Source: Trichuris trichiura | Taxonomy: Eukaryota; Nematoda; Enoplea; Trichinellida; Trichuridae | NCBI GenBank assembly: GCA_037903355.1 | Contig: JBAJFE010000017.1 | Coordinates: 186,001-250,000, forward strand | Length of the DNA: 64,000 bases | Direction: 5' to 3' | Shown: piece after piece, positions 1 to 14,100 of the stretch | Numbering within the stretch: position 1 is the first letter of the stretch | Layout: each line of letters begins with the position of its first letter | Position numbers and translations under genes: made by a program | Notes under the pieces: generated by a model | Told to the model about the DNA's origin: nothing | Database searches by the model: none | The model's input: the letters and a program-made list of their open reading frames with translations, nothing else

Positions 1-3000
1 AAACTTGGTCGTCTGACATGTTTATCAGTTGACGACATTTGAAACCCTGTTTGGCTAAGGGTACATTTTATCGGTTGACAAAAATTTTCAACAAAGGAAA
101 CGGTGGAGAAGAAAACAGGTAATTTGCCGGCTGGCATGCGCGCGCCTTCCGACTACGCCTTCGCTGACAGATAGAGCGATCATCTTGCGCGCTTTTTAAA
201 AGCGCGGCGACTCGATGAAGAAAATGGACGAACGACTGGTGGCGCAGCTTGCGGGACGATCTTTGCATGGTCCATTTCCTGTTGCTACTTTCGGCCATTT
301 GCCAATCCTGTTCATTAGGCAATAGGGGAAAAGAGGTGCGCTGTTGCCGCATTGCTATTTCGATTCTCCCACGCTCCATTCCGATAAAAGTGCTCGGCTA
401 CGTGCAGTACTGCGAAAATACTGACCAGCCTATTGAACTTAGTCATCTTTTTAATCTTTCGCGCAAAAACGTAGCAGTAGGGCGCAGCTGTAGAACTGAC
501 GGGTGTCTGCATAATGTCGTGGCATGATAAGTTATATGCTTAAATTCTTTTTGCTCTGAATGGCCATACATAGGAAAATGAGTACGAGGATGATGGAAGC
601 CCATTTTATCTGCTGAACAGAAGAGTAAACTCGTGCTTATATGCACCTCCAATTCAGATTAGTGGTGAGTTTCTCTTCTCTTCGCTTAACTTTAAATACG
701 CTTATATGACTGATAAAATAATGCTTAGTTCTCAGCCACGGAATGCATAAATAAACCAAAATGACTGCTGTACAGAGATTTACAACGACATCAATAACTT
801 CGGCGATGTTTGACCCAAGAATTATGGCGGGCAGCTCAATTGGAAGTTTCTTAGTTCAAGGGAGGCTGCCGTTATCGCAAACCAATGCCGTCCTGCGTGA
901 AAGTTGGTTTTCTAACGATAATATCGGTAAGGTGAACGGCGTGACCCTACTGACCGCCAGATGGAGCAGACCAAATTAATGGAAAAAGAAGCCGCATCGT
1001 TCAGCCGCTCGCCCGACGAACTTGACCGTTTCGACGCCCTTATCTTGACGATTTTCTCAGATACTTTTCCGTCCCATTAAGGTCAGCAAAACTTGTTTTG
1101 CCGCTGCCTCAGATGAAACTTAAGTTCTAAGGGTGCAGTGAGCTGTTCGGACGCAGACGAACAAATCGTTACTAGACTACGCCAGACTTAGGCAAACTAC
1201 CCGCCGACTGCAATTAACCCATTTGGGCTGAACCGGGAGTCGTAGCTAACTATACATACAGCCAGCCGGCGAAATGACACTGAAGAAGTTTCCCTTTTGA
1301 CGCACGCAAAATTAACCAGTGTAATTGTGTGGGAACTTCCTATGCGTAATGTAGGCTCTATAAGCTGCTCTACTGTACGTTCCAAGTTATTACGTCCGCT
1401 TAGCCTTAGTTAATTACGATGTGTTAAAAATGCAAATATTAGCTTAACTGTTTTGCTCAGCTAATCCAGCGTAATACTAGACGCTGAACCTCTATAGTTA
1501 AAATATCCGCCAGAAAATGTGGCATACAGTGAAATGTAGTTAAATCCGAATTCTAAAGGGCAGATTGTCAAGCTTTCCTCCGAAAACGGTCCGGTAGCGA
1601 CCTGGAATCTTTTTATTTCCTCACTGAGTTATCCTCTAAGAAATGTGAGTAGGAAAAATAGCTTTTTAGTGAGCATCCAAATTTTAAAAGTTCATTAAGG
1701 AAATGTTAAGCCTCCGATAATTCATCCTCTGAACATGGAGGGAGACTTGTCAGGCCGCAGCCAAAACAGGTACCCAATAAAAGAAGGCAAAGTGCGTACT
1801 ATTTTAACTGGTAGTGCTTTCAGAATTCCCCCTTTTCCTATCTTCAACTTTAAAAGCGCCATAGTAGACATTTTATTTCGTTTTATAGCTATCTGCCTTC
1901 CGGCCAGCCTTCTTCCATACTTCGGTGACTTTGAAGTACCCAAAAAAGAGTTGTTTCGATAATGAACACTGATGGCATGCGAGTTTTAGTACTTAGTATC
2001 ACGTTGACTTGTTTATTGTAGAAGTAGCTTCTTAAAACTACCCGCAACATCTGCCTCTCACGCAATCCCTTATTGTTAGCTTCGATGAGCACTTGTATTA
2101 ATATTTCGAAAATGAAAAGCTTTAGTTGCCGAACATGTCTGAGTGCCAAGAGATTTACAGCGCGTATAAGCAAGTAGGACTTCAACCTACTAATCCAATT
2201 TAGTAAACTTTCTTTGAACATTCATTTAAATATGGCCGCTGAGCTCATGTCAGCTTTATTCGTCATCGTTTACGTAACCGCAAAATAAAAAGAATTCACT
2301 GCATCAAAATTCGCATAGTATTTTCAACTGTACAGGCTATATTTTGCGTTCGTTCAACTTTCGAACGGATGAGCTGGCGTAGGCGTTCATAATAGCCTAA
2401 GGGACCAGCATTGATTTTCAAGGAAGCCATAATGATTTAATCAAAATGTCTTTAATGTAGTGATTATTCATTTTATTCTGTGGTTTCAGGCATTTCGCAT
2501 CTGTCGGTCTTGTCCAGTTGTTAAACGCAGGTACAATTGATTGGCATAGCTAAAAATAGTTCTCCACCGAACGAAGGAGTGCATTCTGCCATTTTCCAAT
2601 GCAATAATTCAACTAAATATTAGGCGATGGTAAGCCCGCGGCAACAGTATGAAACATTGAAAGGAACCTCAGTCCCTTTTCCAGAATTCAATTATCAACA
2701 AGCGCGCCTTGAAGTGATTTATAACTCTAAGCAAAATTATAAATGATATATGGCACTTGCTTCAATTAAGAATGTTCTACGTGGGTGCAATGCCTAAATA
2801 TTGCATGAAAATGCTTCGCCTGCTTGTTGACTTGTTCATAAGCTTCGCGCAGATCTCCTCAGACTTAGTGCATATTTTAAGAAATTATCAATATAAGCCG
2901 CAGTCCTAACCATTAAGAGGATTTTCACCTACAGCGTTGATGGTCATTCGTCGTGATAAGATGAGAAGGCTTTCAGAGGAACTCGAAATCGCGAGATGTC

Positions 3001-3860
3001 AATTTCTAAGCTTGTGACTAGTAATTTTTGAATCGATTAAGAAGTTGGTGGAAATTTAAATTAACAAAGTGAGACACCTTGAATGACAACGGATGTTAAC
3101 TGGCAGCTGGCAATCTCCGTACCGGTCGATTGTACACGTTTTTTTTACATACGCGGCATTGCAACTGAGGAAGTCCGTCTGCGCGAGTTCGTTTATAAAA
3201 GTTTAAAAAAAGGTTTGAACGAGCGTGCTTTGGAATAGTCGATTAGTACAGTGTGCAGAAGTTTTGTGAAATGAATTAACCGCTTGGTTTGACAATACGA
3301 CAATCGCTTCTGTCAGCACGGCATGCGCTTCCTGAGAAGGAACGAAGTAATTAGTAAATTGGTTTACTTCCGGTATGTAAGCAGAAATCGATTTCCTACA
3401 TACCAAATTGGCATTTATTCCGAATGTACATTATGCCCGCCAAACTTGTCCCTGTTGGGAAAACAAAGCTGAACTCAGCAACCGGCTCATTCTCTTGACA
3501 TACTTTGAAATGCTGATAAGTAAAGCTTTACAAAGCACCAGCGGATGGGAATTTTGTAAAGCTTATTAGATTGCATATACAATAATGTAGTAAAGAAGAA
3601 GCTGCGAGAGGCTTAGATATTGAATATTTTCTAGTCAAGGCTCCAGAAGACTGTGAAATTACAAAAATTTATTCTTTAAGCATATACCGCATGTTATAGA
3701 ATGGAGCTGCTTTGCAAGCCGCGTTAACCATTTGTTTACATGCCTGCCTTGACAAAAGGGTGTATATTTCCATGTTGAATACTATTTCATCTTGTTGACC
3801 AGGTTGGTCAGTTATTAATTTTGTAGGAAGTGACTTACAATTGGAAACTATCAGCTTAGT
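1..3860. other. No supported gene; possible isolated first exon at 761-926
   Basis: I see no recognisable coding domain, RNA gene or repeat here. The only exon-like piece is 761-926 on the plus strand: an ATG opens 55 codons and is followed by a good donor (GTAAGG) at 927. Its predicted peptide is not one I recognise, and I could not find a next exon in the matching phase, so it may be chance. An octamer ATGCAAAT lies at 1430-1437. Confidence 0.3.
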
Positions 3861-3874
3861 TCAATCGAAGAGAA

Positions 3875-5041
3875 ATGGCCCGAGTCAGCGGGTTAGTCTA
3901 CCAGGACAACCTACTGACAGCTGCGACTAATCAACCACAGTTTAATGGTGCGCGGTCGAATGAGGCGGGGCTGCGCGCAAACATGGACAACGGATTTGTT
4001 GCGCCCACTGTGAGCAGCAAAGCGGCCTCCAAATACCCTTCAGCTTCGGTGACATCGTTGAAACCTCTTTCTTCAAAGGAAATGAACGCCGGCTCGTCCG
4101 CCAGCGGCGAAGGCACTACTACCGGCATAGCCACGTTTGCTCGTAAGCTTTTTAATTTTTTAAACTAATAATTGTCACTTTTTTGACAATGAAGTTCATT
4201 GGTTTTTACTTTTGCCGCGAGTAGACAAGCTGTTATAAATTTGTTACGTCATCCTGAGTTTTTCTACGCGTTAAATAAAGCATTCCAATTAAAGGAGCGC
4301 TATTCTTGACAATGCGTAAAGACAAGACAGGTCGCCAATGGAACTATGTTCCAGATGAGATCTTTACCCGCTAAGCATGACAAGTTTAATTCGAGATGGA
4401 TCAGCTCTCCGTTTCAAATTAGACATAGTAACTTTCCAGCTCAACCGCTCACTACACGAAGCGTAGCTTGCTTATATCCCACCTTCGCTGGATATATGGC
4501 TGATTTCTTTTGATACCCAAAACTGACCCAATAAATGGAATGTGAAATGAGCATTCTTCATTTATCCTTATGTTTAAGGATTCTATTTAAAGTTTTCACT
4601 GCAGTTTTTGTTATTTCAGGCCAAATTCAACGTGTGCTTGAAGATGATGGCCTTTTGTATCAGGTAAGCAACTTAGTGTACAATACATATTTCTATTATG
4701 TATATAAACTACTATCCTCTCAGCGAGTATTCAACACCAGTATTTGTCAAACTGAGGCACGCCATGTCGAATGTCTGTAAAGGGTACACACCCTTATTAA
4801 TCAATCCAGTTTCAAGGACACCATTTACATTAAGGCGTTCCTAATTAGATGTATTAGCCGTATAAGGAAACAGGAAGCCTCGTGTTATAATTAACGTTGC
4901 GAATAATGGTGTCAGCTGCCCCGCGTAGTCATGGAAACTGGATTCGATTTGGTAGCTCACAGCGCAGCTGTTTTGCTTTTATTTTCAGTATATCGGTGAA
5001 GAAAATTTGCTTTCCTATGAATATACTCGCTTGCTTGAGAG
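3875..5041 (+). CDS. 5' exons of a gene, possibly the start of the downstream smoothelin-like gene
   Basis: Three exons join in phase: 3875-4142, 4620-4663 and 4989-5041. Each boundary has a clear donor (GTAAGC, GTAAGC, GTACAG) or a TTTCAG acceptor. The start ATG at 3875 has G at -3 and G at +4. A TTAG acceptor ends at 3860, 14 nt before it, which could be a trans-splice site or a further intron. The first 89 residues are polar, rich in Ser, Ala and Asn, and look disordered. They are followed by a short acidic stretch (VLEDDGLLYQYIGEENLL) that looks ordered. I do not recognise the peptide. It is on the same strand as the CH-domain exons, and a possible linking exon lies at about 5291-5410 (AG acceptor, donor GTAATA), but the join is not proven. 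Confidence 0.5.
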
Positions 5042-7273
5042 GTACAGTTCAAAGGCTTAATTGAATTAATGCCATCAAACCACAAACCGAATTAAGGTCG
5101 TTTAAAAATTCCGAACAAGCCAACCGTCACTGAGTTGCGCTCACGCGCGCGCGCGTGTTACTTTATTGATATGATGATCGGCTACCAGTATGCAGGGAAA
5201 GGGATGACACGTTTGGACAGCCAAGCATGTGTTATCCTTGGGGATGTAGGCAGAACACCGTAGTCAATCGAATTTGCTTGATCAGCAGGCTTTTCATTCT
5301 ATCAATGGGTAATAATTTTCCTCAGATGCAACTGAGCTTAGCTCCTTTGGCCCTTCCCGACATTATGCCCCAACTTGATTTCAGCCATACAAGACATCCC
5401 GTTCAATGGGATGTAATAGCTGGTCTAAGTTAAAATCGAACACATATAGCCAAGGCTCTTCCAAAATTCAGCCGGATAATTAAAACTGAGACATCATGAA
5501 ATCTTAGTGTTATATCTAATTCAAAAAAGCCTTATTGCTGCAGCTGTAGCCATAGGTCAGATGGTCGCCCTAGTGGGTGCCCACATCAAGCTTGGGACAT
5601 CTGGAGTGGTCAGATGGCACTAACTCAGCTGTCCATTGCTTTAGAGTGCCTAATAACGATCCAAAGCACTACGCCAGCGGTAATAATAAATTCGTTTCAA
5701 GCCTTCTCTGTAAGATATTGGATAAAACTGAAAAATTAATATGAACATCAGGACAAAGGTTACCTTAAAATATTGTTTGCTTGTCAGAAGTAATCGTACT
5801 GAACTGTTAAGCTTTTCCCTGAAACCTAAAGAAAAAAGAGGAGCGCAGTATTGGGAATTTCGCTAAGACGTTATTAAGGCTGTCATATGGCCTCCGGCTA
5901 TTGACTCTAATCCGCTTAGTTTGCCATATTTTATTCAGCTGACTGATGCCAACATTTCTGCCCGATTATACATAATTTTTGACAATATGGGACAAGATAA
6001 ATTCTTCAGCACGTTTTGCGGTTTAGAAAATATAAATAATGCAACGCTTTAAAGAAACATCATTAGCGTTGTCCAAACTTGAGCTAACTTGACTTTGTTT
6101 AAAGAAGCAAAAATTGACGCAACAGCGCCTGCCCTGCCGGAACGCAATCAGTAATTATGATTTATATTTATGCCTTCAACTGAATTAAGGCTTGGTTGAA
6201 GAGCCCGAGAGTCTAGCGGTTGTCGTACTATTCGTGAACGTAGTTTACAAATTCGTACTAAACAGATGACCTTAAAAAACGTGCTGAAATAAAAACTATC
6301 AGCGCGTGAGTTTGCACTTCCGAGAGGCAAATGTTAAGGAACGTTTCTCAGAAGGCGTTTTTTACTTGCTCACCAAAAAAAGGTTGCTTTGACGTTTTAG
6401 CGTACTCTTTTCATTCATTCAATTTGCCAAACGCTTTCTATCTCATTCTTCTCAAGCGGGACTACGTTTTGTGCGGAAACAAGAATTCACTAACGGTTTT
6501 CAAACCATAACAGTCTGAAATAAGCAGTGGAATAATTGTGTACTCATTGCAGGCTTACAGCGAACTCTCAAAAGTCTACTGGTTAGATCGTGATGAATAA
6601 TCAGCTAAGGGATGTTTAAATTTTCAAATTTAAACGCGTAATTTTTTTAGTCCTCATTTTATACATGAAGCTTTTCGAAAAATTGTAATTGGAGTAGCTA
6701 AATACCTGTTCGAAGTCCGATGGAGTTGCGTGTACACAAAAAATACATCCCGTTTACGCACACAAACAGTTTTGAGGTAGTTTTGGATTTGAAAAACATT
6801 AAAGAGCCGCGATAATTATCTGTAAATATCAGTCTCGTCTATGGACTTTTGTATAGCTGCACATGTTAATAATATGCCTTGTAAAAGGTACCAGCTCGTA
6901 CAGCTCGCGTGAGGCATACGTATTCCCAAGCTGTTCGACTGAACAAATGGCGCATTACCCAAAAAGTAGCACACGCCCCTATCAAGTATTAGGCGAAAAC
7001 TTTTTCTGGCAAAATAATGTGCTACGTCGGCAATCGCTTTTGATACCATCAGCGGAACCATTTCTCTCATTCTGCATTTGACGAACATACGCGTCATAAT
7101 TCAAAAGTAATGGCATTGTGTGACGTTGCTCAGTCAGCCCTCCATCTACCGCGCTTCCACTGCCGCTTTACCTATCCGTTCAGTTGACAAGTGGCGGCAA
7201 GTTCACTATTTTTCACGCTAATGGTCTTCATGGAAGTACGACCCTTTCATAAGTAACTGTACGCTCCTTGTAG

Positions 7274-10200
7274 GCATCCTTCTGCCCAGAGGACGTACTT
7301 CGCCTGGCAAGAAAATACCAAATAGCATTCAATGGGCAAAATAAGTCTGACAAGTTGGAAAGATCGAAGGTAAGCTTATCACGCGGCTATTATCCATGCT
7401 ACAATGCTAAGCGCCAATGTTCAGAAGTTGTCTGTTCAAGAACTGTCGTCCAAAAGTTCTGGATGTACTTCGGAAAATAATGGTAAGCATCACACTGTCG
7501 TCACTTCTTTTCCAGCCAAGCCAGCAGAATTATAAGTTCTCATACGGGTCTAAAGCTTACCTATATTAATATGCAAATGCATGTGGCATTATTCCGTCCT
7601 GTATAGGTCAGTAGGCAATGGCGTAGACTTAGTACACTTTCCTTGATGCCGACGAAGGCAAAGTTGGAGGGACGACGGCGCAGCACCGTTGCATGTACTT
7701 GCTGGTGCCAGTGTGCGCCTGACACGGCAGACGAAATGCTTCACGCAGCAGTACATATGTCTAATGAGATATATCTCCTCAATACCTCCCAATCATTTAA
7801 TGTACGTAATTCATAATCTAAGCATCGACCTATACGCAGCTTCTGTTGAGACAGCGTTCCGAAAGAGTAACGAAAAAGATAAACTGCTGTGTAGTCAGAA
7901 CCGCACACAGTGGGTCCATAGAGGATTCGTGTACATGGAAAATTTAGTTTTTACGAAACATTCACGATGCCCTGAACACTACTTTTGAAAGCAAAGATTG
8001 ATACTTTTAAGCTATCCATAGTTCACATGATGCCATTTAACTTGCCTTATATTGTTTTGTAACAGCTGCATACAATTACTATTGATATTCCACCTTCTGC
8101 GTCTGAAGGGCATCTACTGTGCGTTCTATCTATAAATCGTAAGATTTTTGCTTTTTAAAAGCCGTAGAGACCCCAGAGTGTTAATAGATGGCATAGGAGG
8201 CCTGATAACACCATATCCTTTCATTTTTTCACAGATGGTCGCTTCATTTTTGTATTGTTTGCCCAGCTTTATGCACGAACTCTTACAGAAATCGTTCTTG
8301 AGGAAACAGGGCCTAACTTTATTGCGTCAAGAATGATCTTGATCATGCAATATCCAACTCACCGCAACACGTCCATAAGCTATTGGAAGGCTTAGGAACG
8401 TTTTGCTAAATTTACAACGAATATAAAACACCCATAGGGCATATTAGCAAAAAATATTCACGCAGCTATAAGGGTGGAGATATAGGTCTCTGTTGATCTA
8501 TTAGCGAAAAATTTATTGAATGCGGTTACTGCTTGTTTAATAGGTGATCAAAGAACGCTATTGGCCTGGAAATTATCGCTAACCGCGCTACAGATCGTGC
8601 TCATAGAGATCATAATCGAAGCGTGTATTGACTAGTCCCGCCAATTTCTAAAACGTTCCAAAGACAACAGGTCAAAGAAGAAATGGGCTACCACGGTTGG
8701 CAAAGTGCGATTTAAAGTCAAGATTTTAGCCTGCCATTCCATCAACCGCATCTCATTTTCAAAATCTGACAAATTAACCCAATGACTTCAGTTTTATGTC
8801 CAAATAAGAAAAAGCCTTTCCCAGTATACTTCATTCAACTTTTCTGCCTTTGTTTAGTGTTTGGCTGTGCGTTTCTCTGAAAGTATCCGCAAACGTACGT
8901 TTTTCCGAAGAAAAATAATGCCCAGAGGTCATTATGGTGAAATACATGCGCGTATGCCCGTCCTTCGCTTGCTTGTTGCTGAACGCGTGTATGTCAAAGG
9001 CGGGATGCTTCAAACGCTTCCCAAAGTATCATTGACTAATTTATATGGAACCGTCGTTAAAGTGGGCATGCTAGAATTGTTTTGACACATGACAAGGCTA
9101 AGCTAATTAAATGAAAGCATGTCTCCCCAGGGCAATCGCTTACCGGAAAACGAGTCTCCATCAGAGTTGCTTTGTTAATTTCAGAATTGGCCGTATTGTT
9201 TACGTATTTTCGTACTAAACGAGGTTCACTTTTCCCTCTGCTGCCTGGTGCCAGCTATAGCCGCCAGCATAAGTTCGCGCCATTCGTTTTCATAGACGTG
9301 ATCCCTGAGCGTTTAGTCTACAGCTGTTTAGCAGCACCAGCAGCTCACCTGACCACAACTGCTTAGCTAGATGAGCTCCAATATTTGACTACTGCCCTCA
9401 GCAAAAGACTTTTAGAAGGTCGACTGACACGAAGAGTAAGTTGAACAGCGAATCACATTTTGTCAATATTATACACAGACACAGCTTAGCCCTTGAGTAG
9501 TAGGCTTCGTTTTTGAAATACGCACTTTTGTTCGGTAAATCTTTCGAGAGTTTTTGCTAGTCAATAAAAACTGCAGGTTTGACTTGGATGTTGTCTCAGA
9601 AGCTGTTTTGTTAGGGTTTTCTTATTTTTTTAAGGGCTTTAAAGGGACGCAAGATTGAATAAGGTTTTAAAACAGTAATATTGGATCAGTGGGACTCTAA
9701 AAAAACTTGTTTGCCTTTTTTGCAACACGTGTTTCTAACCGGATGCTCAACAGGGGCTCAGGAAGATTGTAAGAGCATTTGTCTGCGTTTTGATAGAGTG
9801 AGCTCTCAATTTTGCCCCAATTTAGTGGCTTCTTTGAAGCTTTTATGTTTAGTACAGACAAATACCTTTACTCGGCGTTCTTCTTAGAAAGGTTTCGGCA
9901 AAACTGCTTAGAAGAAAAGGTGAGACAGTCACCCGTTTTTATTTCAACTTAAACGGGCCATTCCGGCATGAAAAACGCCGTCAAACTTTTCCACTCCAGT
10001 TTGGGCAGCGTGTGCGAAACAATGATTTGAAGTCTTTGCAGCTTCTTCTGACAACTGCGGAACGTACGACTTCCGACTGGCTTTTCTTATTGCTGAACGA
10101 AGCCTCTTTCCCGTTGCTAATACGAACTCATGCTTAGATGCTTTTCCGAGTGGGGCGGCTAATGCTGCCTGTAAGCTAATCGAACTCGCGTTTACCAAGT

Positions 10201-11375
10201 AGTAACAGCTGATAGTATGAACACTCATTTTTCATAGAAGTTGATCTATCATTGTTGGTTGAATACTCCCCGTCTTAAGCTGGTTGTTCTACTAGCAGAG
10301 TAAGCGGCAGCCGATCATATGCGTTTACTTGTTTTTCAGAAAAGCGGGCACCCCACTGTGAGCCCAATATATCCAGCTTTAAATCTGCGGTGCTTGGCAT
10401 GGCTAGCAGCGACGTGGCCAGAAAATCCAGCGGTGCAAAGTCCACTGGGTAAGTTTTGCATTTTTTTAAAAAAAATTCAAGTATGTTCTTTTCTTTGCCG
10501 ACGTGTCCTCGTTCTACATTTGCTGCCGACGGCTCTGGACATGTAGTATTCATTACTTATGCCTCAAATGGCAAAGAGAACAAAGCACCTCTGTCAAGTC
10601 TCGCTCGCTTTGCGTAACCATGCAACCAGGTCGCTCGTGTCGTAATCATTTATTTTTAATTCCTTTGATCGATGCTACAACGTCCCCTTTTCCTCAACGC
10701 CTATGCCGCCAGTAGCACTTTCAAGGAATATCGCAACCATCGAACTTCTCTTTTCCACGGATAATCGTGGACTAAATTCATTTGCCTAAAATGGATCTGT
10801 TAGATAAGCAAGTTTACTTTTCTTTTTTTTAGTGACGCTGAAAAGCGAACCCCAATAATGGTTGCCAGATCTCCCAGCGCGATAAAAGAAGCTCTGCTTC
10901 GCTGGTGCCAGATAAAGACTAGGGGTTACCCGGTAAGCACAGTTTTTTGGGTTCTGCCGGCATTCAGCGCCTGCCCTCTGCAGAATGTGAACGTTACGAA
11001 CTTTTCGTCCTCTTGGGCTAACGGCATGGCTTTCTGCGCGCTTATACATCATTTTTACCCGGATGCATTTGACTTCAATTGTTTGGACCCGAAAAAGCGA
11101 AAGGAAAACTTGGAACTGGCTTTCAGGGTGGCTGAGTAAGTAACCTTCTTGAAACAACTCAGGTTATTTAAAAAATCTTTAAAAAGTTAGTGATGTGAAT
11201 ATCTTTTAAGTTGAGCTAATTATGCTAATAATGCTGAGCCTCTTTTAGGGAACAAGCCGGAATAGTACCATTGCTGGAAGTTGACGATATGCTAATGATG
11301 GGGGATAGGCCTGATTACAAATGCATTTTTACGTACGTGCAAAGCTTTTATCGTCAGTTTCGCGACGCAGACTAG
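7274..11375 (+). CDS. SMTN: Smoothelin-type calponin-homology (CH) protein, 3' exons
   Basis: Six exons join in phase: 7274-7369, 7425-7482, 10340-10448, 10833-10932, 10984-11135 and 11249-11375 (stop TAG 11373-11375). The last three encode a complete CH domain of the smoothelin class. Its signatures are LLRWCQIKTRGYP, then NFSSSWANGMAFCALIHHF, then PLLEVDDMLMMGDRPD and the C-terminal FTYVQSFYRQ. In this family a single C-terminal CH domain associates with actin and muscle-type cytoskeleton. The upstream exons are low-complexity and polar, like the poorly conserved smoothelin N-terminus. Intron 10933-10983 is 51 nt, a multiple of three without a stop, so its retention would add 17 residues. 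The large 7483-10339 intron may hide further exons. The CH identity is strong; the exon at 10340 is well supported by phase; the two exons near 7.3 kb are less certain. Confidence 0.85.
7483..10339. other. Probable large intron of the CH-domain gene
   Basis: The 2.9 kb between two exons in matching phase (phase 1 out, phase 1 in) holds no open frame that I can recognise. An octamer ATGCAAAT (7571-7578) lies in it. Short exons of the same gene may have been missed. Confidence 0.4.
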
Positions 11376-11553
11376 TCCGCGGCTGCAGCAGCCCAACTTG
11401 CATTGTAAATAATTGTTGCACTCAAGAGGTACTGCTGCATTCGTCGAAGCGCTGAAGCAGTTGCCAATTCCCTTTAGACGTCGCGGAACCCCGTTGTCAC
11501 TCCCTCTCTTACCATCGTTTTACTGGACATGCTTATGCGAGTAGTCATTAGAA

Positions 11554-11559
11554 AATAAA
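11554..11559 (+). terminator. Polyadenylation signal AATAAA
   Basis: A canonical AATAAA lies 179 nt after the stop of the CH-domain gene, followed by a T-rich stretch. It is the first good candidate for the transcript end. Confidence 0.55.
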
Positions 11560-13404
11560 AGTTTTAAACTCTTTATGCATTTCTGCTAAGGACCAATCAC
11601 CCTGCTTGCTTTTCAAGGCTTAACTGAGATAACGACAGTCTTAAAACACCGTTCGCTATCGCATTTGTCAAATAGTTAGTAATAAGATTTAATCCGTGAG
11701 CAACATGCCCGCTTGGCCCATTTCGTTTATCTAAGATGAAGGCAAATAGTCTACTGGTGCATCCGCGACACAAACTAGTTTAAAGTCAACGCAATCTTTA
11801 TTAAACAAAGCGGAAAGGAATGCGTTACACTGTGTCGGCGACAAAATTTATGATTTAGTTGATTGACGATTCCTTAACAGTCGACGGGACATAAAGCGTT
11901 CTGGATTCTTCGATTTCCTTCCATTCCATAAAAAATGTTGCAGCTTTTCTGCCGTATATGGAACTGATAACACGAAAAGCAATTAACCCGCGGTTACTTT
12001 AGTCCGCCATTCAAGAAAACAAAGTGCGCATAATGAAAACATTACGGATACATTCAGCTTTGGTTGTAAAGGGAAAAAGATGGAAAAAAGCGTTAGTTGG
12101 AAGGTCCTCACTAGATAAGCTCAATGATACCTATCAAACTTCTTATTTGGAAATCTGAATAATACGAACTGTTTCTCTACGCTCTGTTTCCGCGATTTTA
12201 TTTATTATGAACTTAATTTCACGGACATTGCCCTAAAACTATTATGCAATAGGATATAATCAGTTAAACTTAAAGAGTTCAAAAAATTAAGTTAATTTTA
12301 AAAAGTTTGATAAAGGCCTTTCTTCTAAGACTGCCGTCCATTTCCTCTTATCTAAATCGCGGAAGAATTTAAGCCCAAGAGCGCAGTGTACGAAGCGCTT
12401 CCATCTCTTCGTATTTGTGTTAATATTTTAGGGAATTGCAGAAAGCCGTTATCAACAAAAAAACCAATTTACTAAAGACCTGTTCCCAAAAAACAATAAT
12501 CGTCAAAACAATGGCCTGCAGGTAGACGACGCATTACGGTATAAATCACACGCGTGAGAAGCGTGTTTTCGCTTGTTTCGACCTGCTAATAAAGCCTACG
12601 GTCTTCCTGTTGTAACTCGTTTGCGAAAAAATAACACTAAACAATTTGAAAAATGAAGTTTACATTTCGGTTGAAAAATTAAACACTCAGCAAAACAAAC
12701 ACAGTCGTAAAATCAAGAAACCTCGCGATTAAAGTCTTAACAATGTTCCTTGTCAAGGGAACACGTAGAGGAAAAACGGGAAATAAGCAAAGAACGCAAA
12801 ATTGAGCTCAGCTGCTCATACGGACCGGAAACTAAAAAGGACTTCTTTAAGCTGAAAGAATGAGCAAAATGCTTTCTGGAAAAGCACTACAGTAATTTGT
12901 CAAAAACAACAGACGCAATATTCTCTGCTCCCTATAATAAATCAGATTTTGTGCCTCCAGTTTGACTGAAGTAGTCGAGTTTCTACAAAATGCACGTAAA
13001 CGCTATTCCACTGAGGCAGTTACTCTCCGTTGTACTCAAAATGAATGTCAACAAGAAGAAGCAAAGCAAACTAAGAACTGTTATTTTGGAAGTCAGCTTT
13101 CCCGAACCCCTTTCGGAACACGGTTTAAAATGCTTCCAGTGAAGCTTTACCAAAATTAGTAAAATTAACAATAAAACCATTAAAACATTGACTTTATCTT
13201 ACTTTGCTAAAAACTGAAAGAAAAAAACAGTCCTTAAACATGGGAGTTTAAGTACCCAAGCACTCATTTGTGATGTCAAGTGACAGCGTTCTTTGGGAGC
13301 AAGTCAATTTTTCTCGCAAAAAAAATTAAACCGTAAGGGCTTAATGTTTTCAATTATAAACCGTTCCAATGTCATTCAAGGGCAACAAACCGAAAAACGA
13401 ACTA
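11560..13404. other. Intergenic, nothing recognised
   Basis: AT-rich sequence with only short, unconvincing open frames on both strands. No RNA gene or repeat was seen. Confidence 0.5.
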
Positions 13405-14100
13405 TAAACTCGACTTTGTTTGATAGTCAGGTAGCATACATTATAAGATGTGCAGGTACTTATTTATACTGTTGACGTGGCTTAAGCCTATTTAGCCATT
13501 TCAGAGGGGAAGCTGCGATCGCGTTCGCTCAGTTTAACGGCTGTTCACTGAGCCACTTAGCGCTACGATATTTTCGATGAGCCGGCGTCAGGTTAATGAT
13601 ATTTCTTGCTGTGCTTGTGACCAGAGAGCAGTGTCAGAAATCGTTGGAAACTTGACTTGGGTTATCATCTGAAGATACGATATGAAGCCTTTAAGATATG
13701 TGGTTATCCGAACGGCTAGTACAGCAATCCTGCAGGTCAGCTGGAAAGCGGACGGACTACGATATGCCCGAGGACCCCGCCACCACTGTAACATACACGG
13801 GGCTGAACGTCGAGCTACAGCCGTCAACCCGTCAAAAGGAGGTTGGCGGCTTTTCCCTAGACTCGAAGTTACGATATCCAGTACCAACGATATTTGCTTG
13901 ATGCCTGACTGAGCGGCGTGTGGTACCCCGTTAATTTCGAACCTGCCTCAGTTTGAATAAACAGCGAAGGCGCTGGCACCTGACGCTGAAAGCTTTGTCG
14001 TATATTGATAATATAAAGAAAACTGTTCGTTTCACCGTCGCATTCTGGCTTTGTACAAGCATTAAATGGAATCATATATGCGTGGTACAGACGGCTGCGT
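13405..14100 (+). repeat. GATAT-motif repeat, copy 1 (partial)
   Basis: The first of four related units. The head (about 13412-13465: GTTTGATAGTCAGGTAG, then a region ending in ATACTGTT) matches the heads of the units at 14775, 17950 and 19495. Inside, the segment at 13565-13610 (ACGATATTTTCGATGAGCC, then AATGATAT and TTGCTG) matches 19815-19860 in copy 4. Seven GATAT motifs start at 13567, 13598, 13679, 13695, 13761, 13873 and 13889. The conserved tail of the other copies is not recognisable, so the right boundary is a guess. Confidence 0.55.

Noticed and set aside
5146..5157. CG run (GCGCGCGCGC), possible Z-DNA
   Set aside because: Only about twelve bases; too short to claim a structure.
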